From Sphagnum compactum (Eukaryota; Bryophyta; Sphagnopsida; Sphagnales): a DNA stretch of 64,000 nucleotides. This document shows, in pieces, positions 1-12,035 of the stretch. Each line of letters starts with the position of its first letter. Positions within the stretch are counted from its first letter, which is position 1. The stretch lies in contig OZ234495.1 of NCBI GenBank assembly GCA_965153455.1, forward strand, positions 24,238,875 to 24,302,874, read 5' to 3'. The notes beneath the pieces are model-generated. The model saw only the letters and a list, made by a program, of their open reading frames with translations. It was not told the origin of the DNA and ran no database searches. The position numbers were made by a program, and so were the translations under genes.

Positions 1-7
1 AGCTAAG

Positions 8-1123
8 GTGTTTGCCATGATTCTAGAGGCACGGTTGAGCAGCTGGGCAGAACAGAGGGGCCTACGTGCCAGGGGACAGGCTGGTTTTAGGAAAGACTTC
101 CGCACCACGGATAACCTGTACATTTTGCGAACGCTCATTGAACAGAGCACTCACAAACGCAAAAAGTTGTATTGTTGTTTTGTGGACTTTCGCAAAGCTT
201 TTGATACAGTGCCTCGTGATCTGCTATGGCAGGTGCTAGCTGAGATGGGAATTGTGGGTCGCTTCATGCAGTGTCTACAGAAAATGTACAGCCAGGACAG
301 CGTTAGAGTTATGCATCCAACAGAAGGGCTATCAGCCCGGTTCTCATGTGGCATTGGGGTCAAACAAGGCTGTCCACTGAGCCCACTGCTTTTTGGACTC
401 TACCTTGATGGACTTGAGAAGCATCTAGATGCGCTTGATGGCGACAGCCCGCCACAGTTGGCAGACATAGTAGTCAAATTACTGCTGTATGCAGATGATT
501 TGGCATTGATGTCAGAGACCCCACAAGGGTTGCAGAAACAAATAGATGCTATGTCTGAGTTTTGTGTTGAACGACAATTGGTCATCAATGTGAGCAAGAC
601 CAAGGTGGTGGTGTTTGAAAAATGCCGCAGTGCAGCGCCAGAGTTCACATACAGAGGGACAACCATTGAGCGGGTTCAATCATTCAGATACCTGGGCTTA
701 GAGTTACATAGTACAAGAGGCATGGCAGTAGCCATAGACAAACTGACTGCTGCTGGGAAGAAGGCACTGTTTGCATTATGCCGTAGATGCAATGATCTGA
801 GCATAACAGATCCGGAAGTAATGTGTTAGTTGTTCGACTCACTGGTACGCCCAGTACTGAGCTATGCATGCGAGGTGTGGACAGGTTGTACAGGGGCGAA
901 AGGGTTGCAACAAGCAGAACAAGTACATAGAATGTTCCTGAGAGGAATATTAGGGGTCAATAAAACAACAAGCACTTTTGCTATGTTGGGGGAGTTTGGA
1001 AGGTATCCATTGGAATATTTCTGGTGGCAACAAACTCTCAAGTATTATGATAGACTACGGGAGTCCACACCAGATCGTCTGTTGTACTGTGCCTACCAGA
1101 CCCAGCTCCAGATCGATGCTTAG
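8..1123 (+). pseudogene. LINE reverse transcriptase domain, interrupted
   Basis: The frame opens at the window edge and shows the ordered RT blocks: FRKAFDTVPRDLLW (first catalytic-aspartate block), GVKQGCPLSPLLFGLYLDG, then the YADD box in LLLYADDLALMSE, followed by NVSKTKVVVF and FRYLGLEL of the thumb region. An in-frame TAG at 827-829 splits it. The same frame continues from 830 with LFDSLVRPVLSYACEVW to a stop at 1121-1123. Except for that stop, about 370 codons are open, so the decay is recent compared with the neighbouring LTR fragments. The catalytic aspartates are intact. Confidence 0.85.
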
Positions 1124-1495
1124 TGTGCTCAATGATAACCAACAGTGTTGGCTCCGGAACGTGCAGTTGTGGCTTGACGACCAAGGGGTTGGGGTTCTCT
1201 ATACTAATGTCATGTGTGCTGTAGCAAGTGCATAGGCTTCTTATCTAGAATCCACTTATGGTGAACTGGCCAGAGCCAGAAGTAACACATTACGTACATA
1301 CCAGCTGATGAACACGAGCTTTACAACAGAATCTGGGTACTCGTATGCACATCAGAGTTATTTGCAAGTGATCACAAATGTTCAGCTCAGGCAATCTTTG
1401 TCAAGGTTCAGATGTTCAAACCATCGTTTGGAAGTAAAGTGTGGCAGGCATGCAAAGCCTGAGAGTGTACCGAGGAGAGATAGGGTTTGTCGCAC
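1124..1495 (+). pseudogene. LINE C-terminal region, first half
   Basis: Shifting frames carry the rest of the LINE C-terminus: a stretch with QQCWLRNVQLWLDD near 1140-1180, then SYLQVITNVQLRQSLSRFR and NHRLEVKCGRHAKPE near 1355-1460, ending RRDRVC at about 1492. In related LINEs this segment runs directly into a Cys/His zinc-knuckle of the form C..C then H....C. Here the continuation is displaced by about 280 bp (see 1496-1772). Confidence 0.6.
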
Positions 1496-1772
1496 AATAA
1501 AAAGAAAAGAGAGGAATAGTTGCTACTACTGAGAATGAATAAAGAGAGAAAAAAACAATAGCTATTGTTGAAGATGAATTGAGGGGTAGCGCAAAAGGTC
1601 AAAAGGGTCAAGAGCTAAGGATTAGTGCAAGAAGGTCTAGAGCTGAGGAGCAACACAATGCAAGAACTAGGCTAAAAGTTGAAGAATTGTGTAATGCAAA
1701 AGGGCCAGAAGTTGACTTGAAGAATGCAAGAAGGCTAAAAGTTGAGGAGCAACACAAGAATGTGTTCCCTAG
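1496..1772 (+). repeat. Purine-rich degenerate repeat block inside the LINE
   Basis: This A/G-rich stretch interrupts the LINE C-terminal region. From about 1627 it contains four imperfect units of roughly 30-37 bp, each starting GCAAGAA or GCAAAAG. Several share the words CTAAAAGTTGA and GAGGAGCAACACAA. The LINE reading resumes at about 1773. No terminal inverted repeats or clear target duplication were seen, so this could be an insertion or a locally expanded slippage repeat. Confidence 0.6.
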
Positions 1773-1992
1773 GAGCTGTTGAGGATGAAGACCACCTGTT
1801 GCTAATGTGCCCAGCTCACCATGACATTCGTTGCAAGTTTGGTCAACAGCTAGGGAAACAGTTGACACCGTGCAGCTTACCGCCTGAATTGATGCATTCA
1901 GCTACTTAGAAAGCGGTAGCTTTGTACTTAGTTTCTTTCCTAGACAACAGGAGTGTTTTGCTCAAATCAACTAGGTAATAGTCGTCAAATGG
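1773..1992 (+). pseudogene. LINE C-terminal zinc-knuckle half and tail
   Basis: This reads GAVEDEDHLLLMCPAHHDIR and continues KFGQQLGKQLTPC, which is the H....C half of the LINE C-terminal zinc-knuckle motif. A stop at about 1908 and a degraded remainder follow, before the A-rich end of the element. It is the partner of the Cys half ending near 1495. Confidence 0.65.
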
Positions 1993-2041
1993 ATCTCTCT
2001 GGTCCGGGTATTGACGTTAAATTAAAAGAAAAAGAAAAAAA

Positions 2042-3320
2042 AAGATTCTAAGATATTTTTAGGGTGCGAAATTTCACATTTATTTGATACAAAAAAGGCC
2101 ATTTGACCTCCCAGCCTTAATTTTGGGGCATTTTTGTCTGCCAAAATCGCCAATAATACACAGACTCTAGATTTTTAAAGTTGCTTGATTGATATGTGGC
2201 TAAAAAGCATTGCTAGTAAATGCGATGAGAGGTTTTCATTGGATGTCAGTTTTTGAAGAGATCCATTCTAAGGTTGCATCCTTTCGCTCTCAGCGTTCTC
2301 TCATTTGTGGTGCTTGCCTCTTTGAGCACAACCTCTATCGCCACTAACTTTCCACCACAATCATGAGAACATAGCCGCCTCTTTTCCATTGCATTCATGT
2401 TTAGCTTCGTTGACATTCACAGTATGTGCATTAAAATTTTTTAGAGTTGCCTTCATTTTTGGGTTTGTTGATTGGTCTTTTTGATCTTTTTGATCTTACA
2501 AGAGCTTGAAGTTGCTTCTTCAAAGTGCAACAATTTTTTAAGCTTGCAAATCTTAAATGAGATTTGATAAATTTGCAATTGGTAGGAAGATCAAAACGTT
2601 AAAGCTGTTGTTTATGCTCTAGAGTCTTTGACTTCAAATTGTTGTTGAATTATTCACAACAATGCTACAATGAAAGAAAGCTACTCTTAAGGCCTAAGCA
2701 AGTATAAAGTTTTTGTTTAATTGCTTGTATCTTTGTGTCTTCTTGATCTTTCTATTTAGGTATTGTTGTTTGTTTTTATTTTGTCCTGGTGTTTGTTGCA
2801 TTTTGAGCGGTTTTCCATCTTGAAGGGAAAGCACCATGCCTCCTTTGAAACTGCTAGACAATTTTAAATGCAAGCGGTTCTTTTCTTCTTCCTTTCTTGA
2901 TATTGAAATTCTCACATTTCATTGCTTCATCATGTTTTTTTTACTTCCAATGGTTTGGAACAATTCCAAAAATCATTTGTTGCAACATATTTCTTCACTT
3001 CAAAACCAAAATTAAAATATAAAAACATTGATCATTAAGTAACACTAAGAATTGCAATTCTATCAAACTTAAAGTTTCAAAAAAAAGAGCTATATTAACA
3101 CCAAAACCATAATGATTTTTAAAAAAAAAAACTCTTGGGGTGTGAATAAGAAGCTTGAAACTCTTGATAAGTTGAATTGATTCTTGTTTCTTATTTTCAT
3201 TTGTTCAATGTTAGAGAAATAAACCAAGAGGGATGATTTTTTTTCCAAACTATGTCCATATTTCATAGTACTTATTTTCATATTTTTCATTCACACAATG
3301 GATGATGAAATGATCATTAA
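2042..3320. other. AT-rich intergenic sequence, no gene seen
   Basis: This is AT-rich sequence with many T and A homopolymer runs. Open frames are short and low-complexity in all six frames. I see no conserved motif, structured repeat or RNA gene. Confidence 0.6.
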
Positions 3321-3900
3321 TTATGTGGCCATGTTGATGAAAATATCAAAAATCTCGCTATGAAACAAGAAATTTTTTGTGAGAAAATAATATATATTTT
3401 TGTTTTTGGATAAATAAATTTGCCAATTTTTTATGGTTAGTCCCAAAAAATGATGAAAGTCACGTGTTGTTGTTTGGGAAGTTGCCATATATTCAACTTT
3501 TGTTGATGACATAACAATAGAAAATTGCTTCTTGTTAGTCAAACTAATAGTTACATTACTTGATGAAAATACATAAATTGATGTGAACTAGCAATTTTCA
3601 ATGTTATTAAGTCATTTTACATCATCATAAGCACACATTTGTGTATTCTCATAAACAATATCATAGTTCCCATGTAGATGCACATGGCCCTAACTATGAT
3701 AAATGTCATTTTTGAAACACACCTAGTCGTGGTTATGGTAGATGTCCCTATTGAAATGCATTTAGCCCATAATAATATATTCAATATTTTTACCAAAGAC
3801 ACAACCAAAATTAATTTCATTGCAATCCAACGAACTTGCCAAGATTAGCCATAAATTGGTTCATAACTTGCATTGCTTGATCTATATCAAGTCTTGTATA
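3321..3900 (-). pseudogene. Ty1/copia retrotransposon fragment (end of RT and RNase H)
   Basis: On the minus strand, 3900-3840 reads MYTMVYTRLDIDQAMQVMNQ and then FMANLGKF, which matches the copia end-of-RT block (MYAM..TRPDIA..V). After a frameshift, WIAMKLIL fits the HWEAVKWIL block. Closer to the 3' end, 3580-3330 reads YVFSSSNVTISLTNKKQ, SSTKVEYMA, then LTKNFLFHSEIFDI, matching copia RNase H (GYVFxLGxGAISW, SSTEAEY, LSKNPVFHxRxKHI). Several stops and frameshifts make it non-functional. The RNase H aspartates are not all recoverable. No LTRs were found around it. Confidence 0.75.
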
Positions 3901-6480
3901 TACCATTGTATACATGAAACTTTTAATATAATTTTGAAACAAGATTGGGACATTGTTTACAAGTCTACATCATTTTAGAAACCTATATCTTTTGAAAGTT
4001 TATAATGGTAATATAGGGGGTCTACACAATTTAACTTTTGGCCATATCAAAACAATGAATCTATAAAAAAATTGAAGATGCACCCCAACCAAGCAAAAAA
4101 TGGTGAATAAGTAATCAAATCATATAGACACAAAAACTTTCCAAAAAAGACTTCTCAAATCAAGGCAATAATTTATAGGCCCAAATTCAATATCAAAAGC
4201 AATAATCTATAAAATACAAAACAAAAAAGGAACCCACATTTGATCAAAATGTTCACAAAGAAAGCTCTAATCTTCTACTCAACCATGCATATACACATAA
4301 ACATTCATTTGTCATATCGATCTTTCTATGTATTTCTATCTTTCACTATGTAATAGGGAAATGAAACAAGAGAGAACTTGAACATTAGTTTGGAACCATA
4401 ATGGATCAAGAAAAAACAAGTATATTTCTTGTCAAACCACATCTAAAGCTAAAAATGGAGCTTGAAGTTGTGAATACAACCCGCAAGTGCAAAGATTGCA
4501 ACAATAACAAAAAAAACACTTTGTGATGTGCACTTGAAGCCCGAAAATCACAACATGACACAAAAATTCACATTACAAATTAGAAACCTTATATTCATTT
4601 ATTATGAATTTTTAAATCTCAAACCCTTTGAAGTGCATATCTTTTGATTTTGTCCATTTCATCAAAATGTTGTTGCAATTTTGGTGTGGATACTCATCAA
4701 GGTTTGATATGTGAGAATAGTTCCAATGTGGGTTCCAATTAAGTAGAACTTGTAGTTAAGGTGCATTGGTAACTAAACTAAAAACCATGTCTGAAATTCG
4801 CCAAAAAGTGGAATCCCCTAAAATTGGTATATACTTGGTATGAAAACCAATTTAGCCTTAATGCAAAATTAAGATTAATTCATACCCCAACTATGAAGTA
4901 AATATTGATGCAAAGGTTGTATTTGCCGCAAGTCATATCAATTTGGTTAATTGGTTAATTGGTACTAAGACTAATACCAATTTATATAGGTTCAATTAGC
5001 TTGGTATTCACCCAACATTGGTTCAAATTCAACCAATCAATGTATCCTTATTCCAACAACAAGAAATTTTGAAGAATTGATATATCAAAAAAATTGTTTA
5101 ATTTTTCACTTAGTTGTCCATGGACATTGAATTTTGTGTAATCCTTCATATGGTCATCCTTGGACAATCATTTTTGCATAATCCTTCATATGGTCATCCT
5201 TGGACAATTTTAGAAACAATTCCAAAGATAACTACACTTTTTTCCTAATAACTACTTCCTTTCCTAATAACTAACTCACTCAGTTTTCAATAATTACTTC
5301 CTATATTTATAACTACTTCAATCCTTTCCTAAAAACTACTTCATTCCTTTTCCATATTCACCAACATAAATATGAAAAGGCAAAGTAACATGTTCCTTTT
5401 CATGTCCATGATTTACATTGATTCAAATTAAATTTGACATTGATGTTAATGATGATGAATGATTGGAAACCATATGAAAAAACATAAAGAAAAAAGAAAA
5501 AGTTGTTTGCCATTGGTAGCATGAAGTCTAGCGCAAAGCTCAAGTTGATTGTTTTAATTTTATGTTTAGAAATCAAAACCACATTCTAGGAATTTGAAAA
5601 GCAACCTTTTAAGTTTTTATCACAACCATAGTTTAGGCTTGAGATTGATTCTAGAGAATAATAAGTAAATGTCTTTTTTTGAGTTAAAAGTAAGCACATT
5701 TGACATGGCGAAGGTGAAGATGAATGCAACAATCACCCATAACAATGGGAAATGGGAATTAAAGAAGATATTTTCATGCCTCTGAACATGAAATCCCATT
5801 TAGTAACTAGGATTCCTTGTAAGTCCCAAATGTTGGAGTAAAATATGAAAGGTCAAATCTCCAATGAGCCCTAAATAAATAAATGCGATTGCATTCCCTA
5901 GCCTTAAAACCATTGGAAAATCTGTGATCAAATTGTATGAAACCTTTCGATTTCATTTATTTGTGCACATGAACCAAAGTCTAGGGTTTTTCAATCACGA
6001 AAAAATATGCCACTTATGAATCCTAATACTTTCATTATTTGGATTTGGTCACAAGGAAATAAAGTATATGTTCAAGGTTTCAAATGGTTTGTTTCATGTT
6101 CATATGGGGGGGGGGGGGGGGGGGGGGAGTGAATAACCCTTGATGTCATGTGGTGATCCTTACATAGGGCATGTCAACTCCATTGTGAATTAAATCACCA
6201 TCTTGTATGGATCAAAATGGTTGATGATTAGTCACTAAAGTAGTGGACTATCAAACTAATCATAATGGAAGATAATCATTGCTCAAATAGTTATGAAACA
6301 TGTTTTTCCCCAAGAGTTGTACTTGGCTAATGCTTTATCATTAGACCATTGGCCACTACAAATTTTCAATTCTTTTCATTAACTTGCAGTCCAATGTTCC
6401 AAGTGTTCCAAGTCCCAAGTATGGCAATTGGAAAGGAAATGTTTTTAGAAATCATTTCAAAATGGGTGTAGAAGTGAACT
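3901..6480. other. AT-rich intergenic sequence with minor repeats
   Basis: This is mostly featureless AT-rich DNA. It holds a short tandem duplication at 5141-5210 (40-bp spacing, core ATCCTTCATATGGTCATCCT) and a cluster of TAACTACTTC-like words around 5230-5345. A long G run lies at 6106-6127. Parts may be degraded LTR-element sequence linking the copia piece to the gypsy piece at 6.5 kb, but I could not confirm motifs. Confidence 0.5.
6106..6127 (+). repeat. Poly-G run (22 G)
   Basis: This is an uninterrupted run of 22 guanines in AT-rich DNA. Its length in an assembly should be treated as uncertain. It could form a G-quadruplex. Confidence 0.95.
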
Positions 6481-6720
6481 TCATTTAACTTTTGGAAATC
6501 TTACACATTTGTGTATTTCCTTAGGAGAATTCTTGATCACTCCTAGTAAATTGAAGCAAGGGCTTTGCAATATGCTAGACACAATGATATTGTCAATGTA
6601 ACACATGGTAAAATGCAAGCCTACATGAACGCAATCCATCATTCTTTGGAGTTTTGCAAGTGCCATTTGTATCAAACCCAAAGGGAAAAATTATTGTTGA
6701 TATGATCTTGATGCTTCCCA
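6481..6720 (-). pseudogene. Ty3/gypsy-like reverse transcriptase fragment
   Basis: The minus strand reads FPFGLIQMALAKLQRMMD and then LHFTMCYIDNIIVSS. This fits the gypsy RT blocks MPFGLxNAPATFQRxMD and FVVVYLDDILVFS in the correct order and spacing. The catalytic YxDD is YIDN here, so the second aspartate is lost. The surrounding sequence is broken by stops. It probably belongs to a long-dead element. No LTR was recognised. Confidence 0.6.
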
Positions 6721-7908
6721 TTCTTTTCAATTCCAAATACGAAATCCTTTCATCCAATCCTCAATGAAAGTTGATTGGATACAATTAAATTTGTAAGGTC
6801 ATTGAAGACAAGGATATCATCATCCAAGGTAATTCATATGTTTTTCCCTTAAGATGTGATAATCCCTCCCTCAAAAGCAAGAACTATCAACTACAAGAAC
6901 CAAGTCATTGGATTAGAAGATTTGATAAGAATTTTGAAGTAGTTAACCTCTTTGTCAATGTGGAAATAAGAGTGCACCAATTGCCAAAATTGAATAGCTT
7001 GTTGAAACCAGCATGCTAATCTATAAGAGCTAACATGTTTTAAAACTATAATAAGTGTAAATGCTCCAAGACTACAACAAAGCTGTGAATTCTATGTTTC
7101 TTACCATCTGTATGTTAATGTCAAGCTCCTCTCCACTCATGTCATAGCAAGCATCAGATGAGAACTTGTTGAAAATTGCGAAAAAGGTTTGAGTATTTGC
7201 TGACAACTATGGTCAAATGAGGATTGAAAGGATTCCTTCATTAGGATTTCATATATATATGTTTCATTAAAAATATTGATCTGAAGTTGATAACCCAAGA
7301 TGGGTTTTCCATGGGAGTTGGTATCAGTGTCTTGTGCATTCACTATTTTGAATAGGAATAGGAATTGCAGTGTCATAGGAATACACAATCATGTCAAGCT
7401 TCCAGTTTCCAATAGCTTGGTCCAAAAGAATTTTGAGTGGGCTCAAAATGCTTTGTAATTGCAGGCATTAATACCTTTGAGTTGCAGCTGCAAGCTAAAT
7501 ATGTATAAACAAGCAACAATTAATTGTGATCAACCTATCATCTAAATATGGTGATTTCAGAAAAAATTCCCTCAAAGTCTGGCTACTCTGGCACATTTTT
7601 TGCACAAGAATCCTTTGAATTAGTTGCACTGGATTTTTTTTGGGTTGCCAAGTGTCGAAAATTCACCCAAAAAAAAGAGGATGGTGATAAGGTCTCACTG
7701 AAAGTTGAAGTCTACTTCGGTCACCCAGCGGAGAAGACTTGCAATTGAAACTGAAGTTGGTTTTACAACTGTGAAGTTCCTCATCTTTCAGAAACATCCC
7801 ATTTGTGAAGTCTGATCTGAGAAGAGCTACATCTGGAGTGAAGGTACTTACTGGCTTTAGAAACCAGGTTCCATGATTGAGTAGTCCAGAGTTGGGTGTC
7901 TAGACAGA
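6721..7908. other. Intergenic sequence and probable 3' flank of the MTHFSD-like gene
   Basis: AT-rich sequence becomes more balanced in base composition after about 7550, which would suit the 3' untranslated region of the minus-strand gene that stops at 7909. I could not identify a poly(A) signal with confidence. A 66-codon plus-strand frame at 7548-7748 shows no recognisable motif. Confidence 0.45.
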
Positions 7909-10900
7909 TCATGTGGTTGTGTGCGATTCAGAATTTGCAGAGCTTACTTTTGTTTCAACCTCTGCAGGTTGTTCATCTTTGAGTTTGGCTCGAACTGTTG
8001 CTCCATGAAGCACTGATTTATCAATGCTATCAATTAATTTCACCAAGTCCAGATGTTCTCGAAAAGTGATACGAGCTGACTGCCTTGTGCTCCCTGATGT
8101 GCGGAACAAGCTTACTTTTGGAACAGACCCTGTCAGACCTGTAATATGAGCTTGCACATCTCGCCAGTTTGTCATTGGCCCTATATTCCACATAAACAGT
8201 TTCTGATGGGATTGTGAGGTGCTATTTGTTGGTGCAATTCTGCTTTTCTTGGAGGTATTTCGGGCTGCCAGTGGAGGCAAATTTTCTGATGGACCTGATG
8301 GAAGGAGCTTTCCTGTCTCCTTTTCAATTCTCTTCTTCAAATCCCTCAATATCCGAATCTGTTCCAGCTTTTGTGGCGACAGCTTGTCCCAGTATATGCC
8401 TGTGAATTTTACACCAAGGCCCCACCATAGGAAAATTGGAGTTTATTAGTCAGTACAGATTGAAGGTGTTCAGACATGTGCGCTACCATGAATGATGAAA
8501 AAAAACAACATGTAAGGCATAGAAGGTCTGCGGGCACAGGCAACCCTGCCTCCATTAATGTTCAGAAAGAATTCACATTTGTAAGAAGATTGCAGAAAAA
8601 CCTCCATAATATTACTTTCATGGTAAACATAGTGTCAGCTCCAGTAAACCAAAACAAACATCTGGCAAGAATTGAGTTCTGTCATAGCCTTGTGTCACTC
8701 CCAAAGTACGAGAGCATCAACTTCATCATGAATGGCAGTGACTAGCTGCCCATTTGCTCCTCACTGACTTCATCAGCTGCCAAAGGGTTGGAGTAGATTA
8801 AATGCATGTATCACAATCTGCTCAAAATTTTTGGCAAACAAAAATGCAGAAATCTATGTCCTATGTTTCTGTCAAATCTGCAGAAGCAATGATAAGACTC
8901 AGTCATGATGCCAACTACCAGTCAAGAAACAGATCTGTTTGCCACAATTGCACATAATTTCCAAAACAAAATCATGTGGAATTGTGGCAGATGGGGTGTT
9001 TTCTCAGACTTTCCAGGTTGTACACAAGGGAAAGTTCTAAGCTTTGTCCACATCCCATGTGTGGATCCAGAGCACTAGTCCAAGCTGACTTGGTCAGCTA
9101 AGGTAGAGTGAACCTCGTGAGAGTGGTTTGTGCAACTGTGATAAGCTTACCTTGTGGTTTAGGAATTGATGTGTTTGTGCGAATAATCTGTGTTGGTGTA
9201 CAAATAATATCAACAGGGACATCATGTACGAGTAATTTCTCCAGTGGAATATCATCCACAAGCTGCTTGTCATGTACTGCATCAATACCTTCATTGATCA
9301 GTTCATCCCTCCCTTATTCATCATCCCTGCATCACATGCTTACATATTTTGAGGATAAAACAAGTCCTATACTATCAGTATGCTCCAACTGATCATGACC
9401 CATAAACTCTCAAGGTCTTGACTCAACAAGGATAAAATAAACTATACATGAGCCTATTCTATTTTCCAGGGTCCAAGATTGCTAGTATTTACAGTTTCCT
9501 TTCACTTGGGTTACAGTAGTCGCAGCCTCTACCTGTTGTGATAACTAGTGTGGAATCATCGATTGCCCCCATCCACCGCAATATTCCATACTCCAGCTCT
9601 GCAAAGCCCTGCTACGACAACATTATCTGCTTGTGGTACAATTTTACTACGAAAGATCCATATTTGATTTTGCACAAAATTTCTAAGCCTCCAGCAAATG
9701 GATTCCTTGTGAGAGAATCAAAAGTGGATTTATACATATAATGCTATGAACCAACCCTTGGAACTCAACAATGTATCAAATTACAAATCTCAGGTGTGAG
9801 ATCAAGAAACAAAAGTGTTAACAAAATGAAAATTATCAAGTACCTCCCCTTTACCAAGACGAGCTCCACTTGTGGGATCGACAGCAACAGAGCCGATTAC
9901 AACTAAATCAACTTTGATTTTGTCATCAAGACCCACTGGTGTGCCATACTTTGCCACTCCCGAACTGGTGCATCCATCTTGAATGTTTTGCAAGGATACT
10001 GCTTCCAGTGACGAGAAGAACCCTGTCCTTAACCGTGGCTGTGGTGTCAAAAGTTTCTTCCCCGCTGAGATCCACCACAACACATCACCCCTTCCAGTAT
10101 GTTACATGTGGCATGGAAGCCAGGCACAACTACCATATCACTGACAACCAATCATCCAGTCATATCACTTCAATGCCACCCAGCTAAGGTTTTAGATTCA
10201 GTCTCAAGATTTGCAGAGATGGTGGTATACAAAGGGTGCAGGGATGAGGATTTTCATGCTTCTGAAAGAACCTCCCTTTGGACAACACCTCTTCTCTTTG
10301 TCTTGACATACTGAGCATTGGTTGAGACTCTGCCTGCTTCAGCCAACTTTTGAATAGGTGCATTCTAGCTACAATTTCAGCAGATCTCAACTCCAAAATA
10401 CATTTAGGAAGGCAGCATCAAAATCAGTAGTTCATCACCCAACATGAACATGTAGTTCCAGTCTGTTTCTCTTTTTCCTGCTTGAATGCAACGAGGTCTA
10501 TGATTCTTAGTAATATTTGCTTCCTTTCTCCAGACATTGAAGTTCCTTTCTTTTACAGATACTTAAGGTCACAAATATTTGGTGTCCTATTTTATTCAAT
10601 GTCAAATGCTGAATAATCCATTCGTTTCAGAGACTACCTAAATACACTATGAACAGCTTGAACATGCATGAAATTGCAAGAACAGAAAAAATCCAACCTC
10701 GTTGTACATGTGCACGTTGGTGGTGGTGGGAATGTGGAAATTTTACCAGTTAAGGTAAGAAAACGAACTTGCTTTTGAGGTGTATCAGGATTCACCTTCA
10801 CAGTCTGTGCAGCTTCAAACTCCAGCAAGCTTGCCAACTGGTCAAGGTTTCAGCGATGGCCAACCAACCCATGTAACACACACACACATGCATAAAACAT

Positions 10901-12035
10901 GCATCCCAGATGGATCAGTCTACAAGATACTCATCACCTCTCCAATCCTCTCTATGGAACAACTCCAGCCTACGGGGCTTAAGAAACTATTGAAATTTTC
11001 TACAAAATGACTATCACTGCACCTGTAAGAAACCTGGAGAATAAGATGTGAAGATTTATAAATTTCTGCACATATGAAAGAGCCTGTAGGATTAGGTCCA
11101 ATTTATAAGCTTCTGCTAAAACCCTAATTTCTTCACTAAGGTTAAACCCTGAACTGGATCATCATCAATTCAGATAGGTATCACAGTGTTAGGGTTTAGG
11201 GTTTATGGTGGAAAGAAGGTGCAGAGAATCCCATGCCAACAAACCAACAGCGAACGAAATTATGGGGAATCTTTACATTTCTGGAAGAAGGGGAAAACAA
11301 ACAGGGGGTTGAGTTTGCAAAGGATTAGAAGCAGCAGACCTTGGAAGCTGCGGTTTCTGCGTGGACAAAATTAGGTATGCGGTGATGAACGGGGCGAGGA
11401 TCTCGAGCCAGATTCTGGGATTCCAGGATATCCCATACCCTCTTCCTGATATTCCATTTCCATGCTCCTGGAGTCTCAGGCTCACCTTGTTGTGTCTGTG
11501 AAGAAGAAATTTGGGCCATTGCTTTTCTCGCCTCCGCATCCAATTGCAAACGCTGTTCTTCACTCTCCACCTCTTCTTCTTCTTCTTCTTGTCCCTGCTG
11601 CTGCTGTCCCACTGAAGCCTGGCCAAAACCTGTTGTTGCTTGACCCGAGATATGGCATTTGTCCATTATTAAGCCAAGCCTTAGTCGTCCTGTTCCTGAA
11701 TTTCTCACATACCCAAGCTTCATGAGCAAACTCAGGGATGATGATCCTGAAAGAAAAGCAGCTGCTACATTCTTCTTCTTCTTCTTATTGGACAATAGCA
11801 GCAGCTGCTGCTGCTGACTTGACAAAGAAGGAGGTTGTAGAGTCCTGGAGACGGAGACTGGAGTAGCCGAGAAACACCCAAGATTCTGAGAAGAAAAAGA
11901 AGAAGAAGAAGAATGGGCTAGCGTTAGGTATTTCAGATTTCTGTGAAATGGAGAATTATAACTGCCTGATGCTTGCATTGATAGGAGACCTCCACTACAA
12001 GGTACTAGTTTTGCAGCAGCAGCAGCCATGGACAT
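7909..12035 (-). CDS. MTHFSD/COG0212-like protein with C-terminal RRM, probably plastid-targeted
   Basis: Six exons join in phase: 12035-11340, 10837-10747, 10064-9844, 9608-9533, 9276-9151, 8399-7909 (1701 nt, 566 aa, stop TGA). Residues 1-190 form a Ser/Ala/Gln-rich leader that suits a chloroplast transit peptide plus a low-complexity linker. Residues about 193-430 are the 5-formyltetrahydrofolate cyclo-ligase-like (COG0212) domain, with [76 protein letters not shown] and [13 protein letters not shown]. Residues about 469-545 are an RRM-like domain (RNP2-like [10 protein letters not shown], degenerate RNP1 in SARITF). Animal MTHFSD has the same order. Folate or nucleotide binding is suggested by the fold, but enzyme activity is not proven for this family. 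The first intron donor is a weak GTCTGC. A second ATG lies two codons in (12029-12027). Confidence 0.88.
11118..11205 (+). promoter_or_regulatory. Telo-box-like motifs in intron 1 of the MTHFSD-like gene
   Basis: AAAACCCTAA at 11118-11127 and AGGGTTTAGGGTTTA at 11191-11205 match the plant telo-box and telomere-type TTTAGGG word. In plants such boxes often lie near transcription starts of housekeeping genes. Here they fall in the intron between exons 1 and 2. They could belong to an internal or antisense promoter, or be chance. This is inference only. Confidence 0.3.

Larger units (their letters stand above)
1..2041 (+). mobile_element. LINE (non-LTR retrotransposon), decayed 3' part
   Basis: This is the 3' portion of a non-LTR retrotransposon, cut off by the window start, so its ORF1 and endonuclease are not visible. 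In order it shows a reverse transcriptase domain, a post-RT region with a YACEVW-type motif, a C-terminal region resembling the LINE zinc-knuckle segment (first half near 1360-1495, second half near 1773-1850), and a 3' untranslated end closing in an A-rich tail at about 2012-2041. Frameshifts, stops and an inserted repeat block show it is inactive. The A-rich end is what target-primed reverse transcription leaves. No target-site duplication can be tested because the 5' end lies outside the window. The clade was not determined. Confidence 0.85.
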
